Counted from the stretch's first letter, positions 22,825-30,647 are shown. The stretch: DNA of 44,156 bases from a virus (IMGVR_UViG_3300039002_000011:1-44156), one strand, 5' to 3'. Notes: a model not told the origin generated them from the letters alone. Program-made: numbers and translations.

Positions 22825-23275
22825 AAAGGAGGGTATTTATACGCAGTTGTTGGGGACCGGGAAACAGAGGGCAGCCAAAACTAGCCGCGTGCTGGTTGCC
22901 GGCACCGCTCTTACGTTTGCGTCGTGGGAAGTCACTATGGTAGGTGAAGACTTCGTAACGACAAACTTTGAGTCGTACAACGTTCCTGCCGCACAAACCT
23001 ACGATGAAGGTATCTTGGGTGCTGTCGGTTGCGACGTTAGATTCGGTGGGGACTGGGACGCGGGTAATAACCCGCTAGGTACACCAGGTCTGTTTGTGAG
23101 AGATGATCTGGCTAACCTCCAGTTCTACACGAGCCGGCTAGACGTAATTCTGTGGACGTTTACGTACTTCCGCATTCGCTCTTCAGTCAACGGAGGCGAA
23201 ATCAAGGGCAAAGTGACGTTCAATACGTCGGGTAAGAGCCAGGGACCGTTTGTATTTCCTACCGGCTCGGTCTAA
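22808..23275 (+). CDS. Probable major tail tube protein
   Basis: 155 residues if ATG 22808 (inside the endonuclease gene) is used; a strong AGGAGG at 22827-22832 lies within that frame, so a TTG at 22847 is an alternative start about 14 bases further on. The beta-rich body (ALTFASWEVTMVGEDF, NFESYNVPAAQTYDEGI, KGKVTFNTSG) and size fit tail tube subunits, and the position between tail terminator and chaperones agrees. The uncertain start may reflect the endonuclease insertion. Confidence 0.55.
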   Translation: MELPPKKEGIYTQLLGTGKQRAAKTSRVLVAGTALTFASWEVTMVGEDFVTTNFESYNVPAAQTYDEGILGAVGCDVRFGGDWDAGNNPLGTPGLFVRDDLANLQFYTSRLDVILWTFTYFRIRSSVNGGEIKGKVTFNTSGKSQGPFVFPTGSV

Positions 23276-23298
23276 CACAGACCTTAAAAGGAGCAAAT

Positions 23299-23481
23299 GT
23301 GGAAGTAACCATTCGCATGCATGTTCACCGTGGGTGTCTCATTCTGGATGTTGGTGAAATGGGAAGTATGTCCCTAGAGCCAAACCAGGTTGAGCAGCTC
23401 ATTCAGTTCTGGCAGAACCGTCCGCCAGAGGACACTGTGGTCACGGTCCGGGAGATTCTTGAGGAACCGCCAATGAATTAG
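23299..23481 (+). CDS. Small protein of unknown function
   Basis: 60 residues from GTG 23299, after AAAAGGAG. Strand-rich first half (EVTIRMHVHRGCLILDVGEM), then a helix (NQVEQLIQFWQNR). No family recognised. Confidence 0.5.
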   Translation: MEVTIRMHVHRGCLILDVGEMGSMSLEPNQVEQLIQFWQNRPPEDTVVTVREILEEPPMN

Positions 23482-23488
23482 GAGCACT

Positions 23489-24112
23489 ATGATACTTCAT
23501 TCTCAACAGGGTATTCGCGGTGAAGTATTAGACCTAGACACTGGTCTTAAGGTTCCGAAGGTCATTTGGCTTGATACGGAAAAGATGGAACTAGAAGCCT
23601 TCCAGGTAGACGCCAGCGGAAAAGAGATTAAGGATACTAATGGTGACTTACTCACCTATCGTGCCCGTGGTCGATTCAAGTTTGTCCCCCGATTCAAAGA
23701 GGATACCGCTAGCCGTACTCGCATAGTGATGGGTGCCCCTAACTGTGCAAAGTGTGGGAGTCCTCTCACTCTCCAGGGACAAGACCTGTGCGCTATCTGC
23801 AATGCCCGTGATAAATCGTATCCGGGATTCAAGGGCGTGAACAAACTGGTTACGCCAATACTAGACCGCCCCTGCGATGTTAAGGGGTGCGGGCGGCTAG
23901 CCGAATACCAGGTATCAGATGAAGTCCCGGCTACTCCAGCCGTAACTAAACCAGTGAACGTCAACGGTTTCAAGGCATCACTATGGGACCGCGGCGCCAT
24001 GGTGGGTGTCCGTTACTACTGCTCGTGGCACTTCAAACCTCCAAGAATCCTGGACGCCAAAGGCGAAGTAGTCCAGGAGCTTGAGGACGCCGGAGGAGTA
24101 CGTCCAGAGTGA
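23489..24112 (+). CDS. Zinc-binding protein of unknown function
   Basis: 207 residues; AGGAG before ATG 23489. A beta-rich start (RGEVLDLDTGLKVPKVIWLD) is followed by a zinc ribbon CAKC ... CAIC (about 91-109) and a second cluster (CDVKGCG ... CSWHF) that could bind another zinc. Possibly a virion or DNA-handling protein; no known family identified. Overlaps the next start by 4 bases. Confidence 0.55.
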   Translation: MILHSQQGIRGEVLDLDTGLKVPKVIWLDTEKMELEAFQVDASGKEIKDTNGDLLTYRARGRFKFVPRFKEDTASRTRIVMGAPNCAKCGSPLTLQGQDLCAICNARDKSYPGFKGVNKLVTPILDRPCDVKGCGRLAEYQVSDEVPATPAVTKPVNVNGFKASLWDRGAMVGVRYYCSWHFKPPRILDAKGEVVQELEDAGGVRPE

Positions 24113-24513
24113 GAACCTGGACTGTAGATCCTCTGCCTCTGGTTGGAGGACTTATGGGGAGTGACAAGTACGATCTGGACTTAGGACACGAGCACTACCT
24201 TCAATTCACCCACTGGCGCCCTAAAGAAGCTCCAGGAACCATCCTTCCCGAGTATGCTAACGAGCCAGATCAAGACAAGATCGGCGCCATAATCTACCAT
24301 AAGTGTAAGGACGGTAAGACCATGCCGGACGGAAGCCGGGAGTGGTGTTCCTCCGGCATCTGGTTTGACTGTCCTATTGTGCTCAAATTTTTCCCAGGAA
24401 AAACCCCTTGGAAGGTCGAACAGTGGGAACCTCTCACTGTGAGCCCTAGCATCTTGTGCCTCTCATGCGGAGATCATGGACACATTAAAAGCGGAAAATG
24501 GGAACCTTGCTGA
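24109..24513 (+). CDS. Small phage protein with CGDHG ending (DUF6527-like)
   Basis: 134 residues from GTG 24109. The C-terminal SPSILCLSCGDHGHIKSGKW resembles a conserved ending in phage proteins grouped as DUF6527 (cysteine pair, G-x-H-G, basic W). Upstream are WCSSGIWFDCPI and further cysteines that could bind zinc. The domain match is from memory and tentative. Confidence 0.5.
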   Translation: MRTWTVDPLPLVGGLMGSDKYDLDLGHEHYLQFTHWRPKEAPGTILPEYANEPDQDKIGAIIYHKCKDGKTMPDGSREWCSSGIWFDCPIVLKFFPGKTPWKVEQWEPLTVSPSILCLSCGDHGHIKSGKWEPC

Positions 24514-24562
24514 TGATCTTCCCCAGAAATACAAATGGCTCTTGTCATGTGGAGGTTTGAGA

Positions 24563-25036
24563 ATGAACGTGAGTTTCGTAACGGACCGTTTGGCTGTGGG
24601 CAACTCGATAGACACCACAGCGGATCTGGAACTCCTGGCACAGAAAGGTATTACCCATATCATCAACTGCCGGGCGGAGTTCGATGATTCCACTATCCCG
24701 GACTTCAGCAAGTACTTCAGTTTCCCAACCTCTACGGCTCTACGTTATCAGTGGTGTCCTACCAACGATGACGGACAGCCCAAACCAGCGTCATGGTTCA
24801 ATCCAGGAATAGTGTTCGGGCTGGCGGCTCTGTGCGTACCACGAAACAAGCTGTACGTACACTGCCAGGGCGGTATCAACCGTGGTCCAAGTATGACGCT
24901 CGCCATTTTAAGGGCATGGGGTATAGGCAAGTTGGCAGCCAGCACTATGCTCCTTACTGCCCATCCCTCCTCCAATCCTTGGTGTCGGTATTGGGGAGAT
25001 GCAGAAGCGGCGCTCAAGGATCTAGGGTATGACTGA
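24563..25036 (+). CDS. Dual-specificity protein phosphatase
   Basis: 157 residues from ATG 24563, preceded by GGAGG; a longer frame from 24476 would overlap the previous gene and adds nothing to the domain. YVHCQGGINRGPS holds the HCx5R catalytic loop (Cys 101, Arg 107). NDDGQPKP (about 68-75) is where the general-acid aspartate is expected, and DRLAVGNSI / GITHIINCRAE match the start of DSP folds. It hydrolyses phosphoester bonds on proteins or possibly other substrates. The gene is followed, after a membrane microprotein, by a metallophosphoesterase. Confidence 0.88.
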   Translation: MNVSFVTDRLAVGNSIDTTADLELLAQKGITHIINCRAEFDDSTIPDFSKYFSFPTSTALRYQWCPTNDDGQPKPASWFNPGIVFGLAALCVPRNKLYVHCQGGINRGPSMTLAILRAWGIGKLAASTMLLTAHPSSNPWCRYWGDAEAALKDLGYD

Positions 25037-25115
25037 TTTTATTGCCCTATCTCTGTTGACGCTAGGTTTCCTCATCTGCGTTGCCATCTATTTGGCACGG
25101 CGCAACAGCCTGTAA
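25029..25115 (+). CDS. Single-pass membrane microprotein, 28 residues
   Basis: ATG 25029 overlaps the phosphatase end by 8 bases. One hydrophobic helix (FIALSLLTLGFLICVAIYLA) ends in ARRNSL, giving a cytoplasmic basic end by the positive-inside rule. No family recognised. Confidence 0.5.
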   Translation: MTDFIALSLLTLGFLICVAIYLARRNSL

Positions 25116-25125
25116 AGAGGACCCC

Positions 25126-26160
25126 ATGCCACTATCCGAGAGAAATAAGCAGTATAACAAATCTCCCAGAGGGAAAGCCCGGAGCCAACGCTACCGCAAA
25201 TCGTGTAAGGGTGTAAAGTCCAATAGAGTCCGATGTAGTAGGAAGTTGGAAAAAATCCGCGCAGACCCGGAGAGACTAGCCAAACATCAGGAACGCAAAA
25301 GGGAATGGATGAAGGGCAAACAGGCAGCCGATAAGGTCAAGAATGATCCTAGAAATATGACCTGTCATCCGGTCGATAGCGAACACGCCATTATCCTATC
25401 GGATCTACAGATACCGTGGGAGGACCAACAAGCCGTAGAACTCGCTCTGAAGTTCATTGAATGGCGCAAGCCCGATACGGTCATATTCGACGGAGACATA
25501 GTAGACTGCTACGCAATGAGCCAGTTCGACCGTGACCCTACCAAAACGGATTCGACTCTTGATGAGCTATACCGGTCGGAAAAGCTCATGCAAAGGATCA
25601 AGAAGATCAAGAGTGTTAAGAAACGAATTTGGCTCGCGGGCAATCATGAGGACCGCTGGCGCAAGATCCTATGGCGTGAGGCTTCATCCAGTAAGCTTTC
25701 CCCTATGGTTGAGGCACTCATGCACGGACTGGGCATAGAGGGGGTGGACGCCGTAGAGTCTTTCCGCCGTGCGTTCCGTGTAAAGGAAAACGGTTTTGAG
25801 TTCCATCCTTACGGGCATTATGTGGAACTAGCCGAAGGAAACCTCATAGTTACCCACGGATTCATGGTATCCCAGCATGCTGCTTACACAGCCAAACGCC
25901 ATTTCGATAGGCTTGGCAAATGCTGCATAGTGGGACATTCCCACCGGCTAGGCTTCTATCCGGTAACACAGATGGGCGATCCAAAGGGAGCCTGGGAAAA
26001 CGGGTGTCTTGCTCGATTGGACCCCGAATATGTCCAGTTCCCTAACTGGCAGCAAGGGTTTAGCGAAGTGAGGATCAAAGGTAACCTGTTCCATGTTTCA
26101 CAAATCCCTATCCTACCTGGGTACAAGATAGAGTTTGCTGGTCGCACACTGAGAGTGTAA
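25126..26160 (+). CDS. Calcineurin-like metallophosphoesterase
   Basis: 344 residues from ATG 25126, with AGAGGA upstream. The metal-binding motifs are in order: SDLQIPW (D-x-H replaced by D-x-Q), DGDIVD (G-D), GNHEDR (GNHE/D), VTHGF (H) and GHSHR (GHxH). The first block having Gln in place of His is common in phage members. The first 85 residues are very basic and may bind nucleic acid. It would hydrolyse phosphomono- or diesters with two metal ions; substrate unknown. Confidence 0.88.
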   Translation: MPLSERNKQYNKSPRGKARSQRYRKSCKGVKSNRVRCSRKLEKIRADPERLAKHQERKREWMKGKQAADKVKNDPRNMTCHPVDSEHAIILSDLQIPWEDQQAVELALKFIEWRKPDTVIFDGDIVDCYAMSQFDRDPTKTDSTLDELYRSEKLMQRIKKIKSVKKRIWLAGNHEDRWRKILWREASSSKLSPMVEALMHGLGIEGVDAVESFRRAFRVKENGFEFHPYGHYVELAEGNLIVTHGFMVSQHAAYTAKRHFDRLGKCCIVGHSHRLGFYPVTQMGDPKGAWENGCLARLDPEYVQFPNWQQGFSEVRIKGNLFHVSQIPILPGYKIEFAGRTLRV

Positions 26161-26165
26161 AAACT

Positions 26166-26249
26166 GTGAAGACTCGTACCAGAAAGTGCGGAAAGTGTAG
26201 GTTAGCAAAGCCCCTAACCTATCTTGAGAGTTTCAGGGACGTACTCTAA
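26166..26249 (+). CDS. 27-residue CxxC microprotein (possibly a truncated HNH-type end)
   Basis: GTG 26166 gives TRTRKCGKCRLAKPLTYLES and stops at 26249. The 'C-x-K-C-x-x-x-K-P-L' pattern resembles the zinc knuckle that begins many HNH endonucleases, so this may be a remnant. No good ribosome site. Confidence 0.35.
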   Translation: MKTRTRKCGKCRLAKPLTYLESFRDVL

Positions 26250-26263
26250 AAGTCTAAGGGGGT

Positions 26264-26482
26264 GTGTACGTGGGAAGCCGTTCATCCCAGAGCCGGTCAT
26301 GGTGTGCGAGCAAGATAAGGAAGCTCAAACGGCATATCAGACGCAAACAGAAGGAACTCCGCCGGCTACAGGCTTCCCAACAAGCGCCAGCCAGAAGTAA
26401 ACGAGAGAAAGAGGAGTGGTTGAGAAAGTTCGTTAAACAAGGAGCAACTAATGCAGAAGGTATTGGATCGAAGCAAGTCTGA
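26264..26482 (+). CDS. Small highly basic protein
   Basis: 72 residues from GTG 26264 (AAGGGGG upstream; a second GTG at 26270 is possible). Rich in Lys/Arg, with KIRKLKRHIRRKQKELRRLQ forming a basic helix. Probably nucleic-acid-binding. Overlaps the tail chaperone start by 32 bases. Confidence 0.5.
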   Translation: MYVGSRSSQSRSWCASKIRKLKRHIRRKQKELRRLQASQQAPARSKREKEEWLRKFVKQGATNAEGIGSKQV

Positions 26483-27026
26483 GCCGGAGACTCCCAACGT
26501 TGAGGCTCCGCACAATCCAGACGGGGGGTGGTCTGACGCTCTTGGAGCGTTTGCGGATAACCCGGACTCCCTCCGCAAAGGCGGGGAGACTATCTACACC
26601 AGCGACGGCAAAGCCTACACCATCGGGCGAGTCGAGCAGGCTATCAAAGCCCAGTTTGAAGAACTGCTGATGAAACAGGCCAAGTACTGGATTAACAGGA
26701 CTCGCATGTCAGAGGGACCGGAAGCCTACCAGGATGAGCTATCAGCACTGGTTGCCGACCGGGGCATGAGGGCTTACTCCTGGGACGGACGGTTTGGTCG
26801 CAAAGCTCGGGAGGATTTTCCAGGGCTAATCATGCTCCTCTACCTTCTTCTGAGGAGAAGTTATGGAGATCAAGCAACTCTAGAATTAGCCCAACAAATC
26901 ATGGAAGACAGCCCTAAAGAGACGCTCCTGGCGCTCAGGTGGGCACAGGGAAACTTACCCAGCTCGTCCGCCAGTGGTGGTACGGACCGGACGAGCAAAC
27001 CGAGTACGACGACTATGGACGGGTAG
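26451..27026 (+). CDS. Tail assembly chaperone, first product (gpG-like)
   Basis: 191 residues from ATG 26451 with AAGGAG upstream. A helical protein (VEQAIKAQFEELLMKQAKYW, DELSALVADRGMRAYS, FPGLIMLLYLLLRRSYGD) placed just before the tape-measure gene, as tail assembly chaperones are. After the slippery site at 26948 the zero frame runs on for 24 low-complexity residues (SSSASGGTDRTSKPSTTTMD) and stops, as is usual for the unshifted product. These chaperones hold the tape measure during tail building and are absent from the finished virion. Confidence 0.85.
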   Translation: MQKVLDRSKSEPETPNVEAPHNPDGGWSDALGAFADNPDSLRKGGETIYTSDGKAYTIGRVEQAIKAQFEELLMKQAKYWINRTRMSEGPEAYQDELSALVADRGMRAYSWDGRFGRKAREDFPGLIMLLYLLLRRSYGDQATLELAQQIMEDSPKETLLALRWAQGNLPSSSASGGTDRTSKPSTTTMDG

Positions 27027-27388
27027 TAGAGGAACTGGACTTCGCGCCGTTATCTCCTCCAGAGATCGTTTCGGAACTGTGTTTTGCCGGTAAGACTATC
27101 CAGGAAATAGCTCGCTATGACGACTATCAGGTGTTCCATGTCATCCTCCGCCCCAGAGACAAACTGGGTAGGCTTATCCGTAGGATGGCTGGTTTACCAG
27201 ACTGGGTAGAGGTGGATGAGGAGGGTATGCGGGTGGTCAGTAACCCCAAACCGTTCCAGATCATGTTCAAGGAGGTTGGACGCCGGGCAGGGTGGTCTGA
27301 GAAGGATATCGATAAAGGGTGGTCTAGATATCAGGAGATGTATCCCAGGATGGGTAAGATCACGGAGGAACAGGCGGCAGGTTTCTGA
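26939..27388 (+). CDS. Tail assembly chaperone, frameshift extension (gpT-like)
   Basis: Open frame -1 to the gpG-like gene, read as a fusion of about 168 + 145 residues (26451-27388) after slippage at 26948-26954. Its own first codons have no start signal. It contains QWWYGPDEQTEYDDYGRVV, SELCFAGKTIQEIARYDD and a charged helical end (EKDIDKGWSRYQEMYPRMG). No known fold is obvious, as usual for gpT-like extensions. Only a small share of ribosomes should make the fusion, which sets chaperone stoichiometry. Confidence 0.88.
   Translation: MGTGKLTQLVRQWWYGPDEQTEYDDYGRVVEELDFAPLSPPEIVSELCFAGKTIQEIARYDDYQVFHVILRPRDKLGRLIRRMAGLPDWVEVDEEGMRVVSNPKPFQIMFKEVGRRAGWSEKDIDKGWSRYQEMYPRMGKITEEQAAGF
26948..26954 (+). 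other. Programmed -1 frameshift site (GGGAAAC)
   Basis: The heptamer GGGAAAC is in register with the zero frame (GGA at 26949-26951, AAC at 26952-26954), fitting the X XXY YYZ rule. Slippage puts the ribosome into the frame that continues CTT ACC CAG and reads the 26939-27388 frame. Phage lambda uses GGGAAAG at the same place. Confidence 0.92.
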
Positions 27389-27416
27389 GGGATAGTGGTA
27401 ATACTACTACTACCTA

Positions 27417-27469
27417 CTACTAAGCAGACCGCTCCTTAGCCTTGGGTTAAAGGTTAGGCTTAGTAGAAT
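27417..27469 (+). promoter_or_regulatory. Inverted repeat overlapping a candidate promoter
   Basis: CTACTAAGC (27417-27425) and GCTTAGTAG (27458-27466) are a perfect 9-base inverted repeat. The right arm overlaps TAGAAT (27464-27469, 5/6 of a -10 box), with TTGGGT (27442-27447) 16 bases upstream. The arrangement could be an operator over a promoter for the 27505 gene and the tape measure. The rest of the 116-base gap holds CTA repeats and a T-rich tract. Confidence 0.45.
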
Positions 27470-27504
27470 ACATTAATAGGTTTTTCATTGCAAGTAGGAG
27501 GTTA

Positions 27505-27876
27505 ATGGTGTCTGAGTTTAAGAGAAAATGGCGCGTGTATGTGTCGGGACCGTACACGAAAGGCGACGTAGAGCAGAACGTTCGCAACGCTATCAAGACG
27601 GGGAACGATCTGGCGGACATGGGTATCATGCCGTTTGTTCCTCATCTCACGCATTACTGGCATCAACAGCATCACCGGTCCTATGAGTTTTGGCTAGACC
27701 TTGATCTAGCCTTTCTTCCCCGATGCCATGCGGTACTGAGGTTGCCAGGATTCTCCAAAGGCGCCGACATTGAGGAGGATGAGGCTCATCGTTTGAGAAT
27801 CCCGGTATTTACCTCTATTGAGAGGTTGAAAGTCTTCTTAAAGTTCAAGGAAGACGTGGAAGCATGGCTGGCTTGA
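27505..27876 (+). CDS. DUF4406 / nucleoside 2-deoxyribosyltransferase-like protein
   Basis: 123 residues from ATG 27505, strong AGGAGG. VYVSGPYTKGD at the start, then NVRNAIKTGNDLADMGIMPF, VPHLTHYWHQQ, DLAFLPRCHAVLRLPGFSKG and ADIEEDEAHRLRIPVF match DUF4406, a Rossmann-like relative of nucleoside 2-deoxyribosyltransferases. It may act on nucleotides or nucleotide sugars. Its place between tail chaperones and tape measure is not the usual tail gene order. Confidence 0.8.
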   Translation: MVSEFKRKWRVYVSGPYTKGDVEQNVRNAIKTGNDLADMGIMPFVPHLTHYWHQQHHRSYEFWLDLDLAFLPRCHAVLRLPGFSKGADIEEDEAHRLRIPVFTSIERLKVFLKFKEDVEAWLA

Positions 27877-27902
27877 ATAGTGAAGACCTCAAGTTCGTGT
27901 TA
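27864..27902 (+). pseudogene. Orphaned 5' end of the tape-measure gene (copy 1)
   Basis: ATG 27864 reads M-A-G-L-N-S-E-D-L-K-F-V-L then stops, ending in the ATG of the NUMOD3 gene. It matches the true tape-measure start copy at 28027 (M-A-T-L-S-S-D-D-L-K-F), with 13 of 14 bases identical in AGTGANGACCTCAA. It looks like the original gene start cut off by the insertion that follows. Confidence 0.65.
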
Positions 27903-28039
27903 TGAAAGGATTACTAAATCGCGCTGCCGAAGCCAGAAAACTCTTCAAGGGACACTCTGAAGAAACCAAAGCCAGAATTTCCGCAACCATGCGAGAAGTA
28001 AGGCGCAGAGAAAGAGAGGTGGGTCGTGGCAACTCTTAG
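27902..28039 (+). CDS. NUMOD3 peptide, homing endonuclease remnant
   Basis: 45 residues from ATG 27902. KGHSEETKARISATMREV is a NUMOD3 DNA-binding motif, normally found in the tail of GIY-YIG or HNH homing endonucleases, such as the gene at 22186. The nuclease part is absent. It lies between two copies of the tape-measure start, so it is probably what remains of a mobile endonuclease gene that inserted there. It may still bind DNA. Confidence 0.7.
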   Translation: MKGLLNRAAEARKLFKGHSEETKARISATMREVRRREREVGRGNS

Positions 28040-28041
28040 CA

Positions 28042-29472
28042 GTGACGACCTCAAATTTTGTCCTTAAAATCGACCCGGACGTTAGAGCCGTCAATGAGGC
28101 TCTGGCGTCTATGGGGGCGAACATCGATCGCGCTGGCGAGAAAGCAGCTCCGGGCTTCTGGCGATCACTATTCAAGCCTCTCTATCAAGGCAAGAACATA
28201 CCGGCTGAAATGCTCCTGGCGGCTCTCGCCGGGGGACCTGGCATAGCCGGAAAACTGGGAGGGATTGCCGGTGGAGCGATTGCCGGACCTGTCGGCGCCA
28301 TTGCGGGAGGTGGACTTGCGTCAGCGGCGGCTGGCATACCTGGCGCGGTGGGTGGAGCGGTTGCTTTACCCGTCACAGCGGCAACAGGGGCGCTTAACCA
28401 ATTTGCCAATGCCTTACACGCTATCCAGGGTCCTCTTGGACCTATAGGAGCGGGGCTAGGACTGCTCCAGACTGGCCTATCGGGTATCAGTAGTGTCATC
28501 AAGTCTATTCCTCTCCTGGGTAGCGTCCTGGGACCCCTTTCCGATGCTCTGGCCGGCTTACCAGGGCTTATCGGCAACCTGACCAGCTCTCTGCTCAGTA
28601 TGAGCCAGAAAGCGGCTCCTGGCGTGTTTTTCACATGGACGCGGGCACTTGAGGACGCTCAGGCAACTATCGGTGAAAGATTCGTTCCGGTAGTTGAAAT
28701 GATGCGCGATGTTGTCAATCTGTTCAGCGATTCTCTCGGCAAGATCCTCCCGAACATGACGGAAGTACGGGGGGCTCTAGGCGAGTTCAGAACCATGCTT
28801 GCGGAAGCCGGAGCAGAAATCCGGTCCGTACTGAATGAGTTAGGACCAAGCATCCGAGAGGTGTTCATCGACTCTCTTCGCCAGCTCTCACACTGGCTGG
28901 CTGTGGCTACCCGCGCTGTTACCCTACTGGCGGAGAGACTGCGGGCGCACTTTGGAACAACTATTGGTGTAGCCGGTGCGGCTGGACCCGAACCGGAACG
29001 GATGAGGACGTTTGCCGCCCGTCCGGCTCAGTTCACTACCGCTGAGCAGTTTGAGAAGTCATTCCAGGCTAGTGCGTTCTCCATCGGTACAGCCAAGGTA
29101 GATCCTCTCCGCGACATAGCAGACATGACGCTTGATCTTGTCCAGATCGATCAAGAGTCCAGGGACCTTTTGGCGTCTATCGATGCCGGATGGGAAGCAA
29201 TAAGTTCCGGCATGGGACAGGTGGTGAGTGCGACCACTGAAGTCGTTTCCGCAGTACGGACGGCTGCTCAGTGGATAAAAGCGATCTACGATAAACTCCC
29301 CGAACTCAAACCCAACAAGACGGTAGAAAGCATAGGCGACAGGGTACTTGACGCCATGCTCAAGAACACTCCTCTAGGCGGGTTTGAATCGATAAGAGGG
29401 TATGGATTCGACGTGCAGCGAGAGCGGAATAAGATGCAACATCCAGAGTGGTTCTCGACGGGGACTCATTAA
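28042..29472 (+). CDS. Tape measure protein (short)
   Basis: 476 residues from GTG 28042; the likely ancestral start is GTG 28027, which now needs one base less in the TTTT run at 28056-28059 to stay in frame. The protein has a hydrophobic Gly/Ala-rich middle (IAGGAIAGPVGAIAGGGLAS, PVTAATGALNQFANALHAIQ, LGPIGAGLGLLQTGLSG) and helical flanks, and follows the tail chaperones. Tape measures set tail length; 476 residues suggests a short tail of roughly 70 nm at about 1.5 angstroms per residue. No peptidase or lysozyme domain is visible. Confidence 0.82.
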   Translation: MTTSNFVLKIDPDVRAVNEALASMGANIDRAGEKAAPGFWRSLFKPLYQGKNIPAEMLLAALAGGPGIAGKLGGIAGGAIAGPVGAIAGGGLASAAAGIPGAVGGAVALPVTAATGALNQFANALHAIQGPLGPIGAGLGLLQTGLSGISSVIKSIPLLGSVLGPLSDALAGLPGLIGNLTSSLLSMSQKAAPGVFFTWTRALEDAQATIGERFVPVVEMMRDVVNLFSDSLGKILPNMTEVRGALGEFRTMLAEAGAEIRSVLNELGPSIREVFIDSLRQLSHWLAVATRAVTLLAERLRAHFGTTIGVAGAAGPEPERMRTFAARPAQFTTAEQFEKSFQASAFSIGTAKVDPLRDIADMTLDLVQIDQESRDLLASIDAGWEAISSGMGQVVSATTEVVSAVRTAAQWIKAIYDKLPELKPNKTVESIGDRVLDAMLKNTPLGGFESIRGYGFDVQRERNKMQHPEWFSTGTH

Positions 29473-30647
29473 TGGGCGTCTCACCGTTCCCACAAATCCT
29501 GTTTCAGCCGCAGAGCGGTTTACCTTTCCCTTGGGTTGAATTTCACCCTGACAGGGGAATCATGGGCTCTGGAGACTTTGCATTTGGTCCAGACGGTGTA
29601 AACATCGGCATGGTAATGCTGATCAACTGGGGGGACCTGGCTACCGCTCTCCAATCCCTTCTTGGGTATAGCTGGCGTGACACTTCTACCGTCCCGAGCA
29701 CGCTGCGCCGCAAGCTCCCCTGGCAGAACGCCTACTCGCCTCAACTGTGGGTCAAAAACATAACCTCCGTCAAAGGTGTACTTTTAAGAGGAACTCAGTC
29801 CGTTATTATTCCTCTTGCCGGAGTGGGAGCCGGAAACATCACCAACCTGGGACCGGGGACTATCTTTCAGTACGCTCTGCTCACTATCCATTTCTGGCGC
29901 CCACCGTACTTTGTCCGCACAGACCAGGACATACAGAACACGCAAGGTGTTCAACAGGAGTGGCTGCGCTACGTTGATAAGAATTGGGACCTCAATACTC
30001 AGGTTTTGTCCCGCGAAGGTACTACCTACGTCTTCACTTCAGGACCAGCAGCGGGGCAACCTTTTTCCGGTTCGGTGGGACAAAACATCGCGCACCTACG
30101 GGTGAAACGGAAGTGGTACGAAATACCGGAGGCTGCTCTGTTTCAGACAGCGCAGGATTCCACGCCGCAAGGTTTGCCTGTTAACTTCCTGTATACCCAA
30201 ACACAAACTACGAATCCTATTTCGACCTTTGTCTACCCCGTAGGTAGCCCAATCACCAACACGGTGAACAGCCCGATAGGCGGGGGGACCAATGACGCTC
30301 AGGCAGTGAATAGGTTCTTCGGTGCCTTCATGGGCACCCTGTTGTACGTCGGACAGGAGTTCATCCCCCGACCTTTGCAGCTCCCTCCGGCTCTGATGCA
30401 GATTGCCGGATTCACGGGTGCGGAGCCTATCAGCCAGGTACAGTACGATGTGGTACTTCACTGGGATATTTTCGATCCTCCACGAGATAATACGAATCAG
30501 TTCAGGGGGCACAATCTGGCGCCGTATCCGGGTAACAACCTTTGGTATCCCGTGCGGGCTCAACAGGACATAAGCGGCGCCATTGCCGGACCATTCGATA
30601 CTCCATTCCGCTATGCCGATCACACCGACCTGTTCAAGATCTTGTGA
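29472..30647 (+). CDS. Tail protein downstream of the tape measure (distal tail or baseplate)
   Basis: 399 residues; the ATG overlaps the tape-measure stop (TAATG). Beta-rich with FHPDRGIMGSGDFAFGPDG, SVKGVLLRGTQSVIIPLAG, FQYALLTIHFWRPPYF and YDVVLHWDIFDPP. Position suggests a distal tail or hub protein. No family recognised by eye. Confidence 0.6.
   Translation: MGVSPFPQILFQPQSGLPFPWVEFHPDRGIMGSGDFAFGPDGVNIGMVMLINWGDLATALQSLLGYSWRDTSTVPSTLRRKLPWQNAYSPQLWVKNITSVKGVLLRGTQSVIIPLAGVGAGNITNLGPGTIFQYALLTIHFWRPPYFVRTDQDIQNTQGVQQEWLRYVDKNWDLNTQVLSREGTTYVFTSGPAAGQPFSGSVGQNIAHLRVKRKWYEIPEAALFQTAQDSTPQGLPVNFLYTQTQTTNPISTFVYPVGSPITNTVNSPIGGGTNDAQAVNRFFGAFMGTLLYVGQEFIPRPLQLPPALMQIAGFTGAEPISQVQYDVVLHWDIFDPPRDNTNQFRGHNLAPYPGNNLWYPVRAQQDISGAIAGPFDTPFRYADHTDLFKIL

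Noticed and set aside
24476-24562. Longer N-terminus for the phosphatase
   Set aside because: Most of it lies outside the fold, and ATG 24563 has a well-spaced GGAGG.
27400-27423. CTACTAC repeats as a CRISPR or iteron array
   Set aside because: Only a short triplet run with no regular spacers or repeated longer unit.
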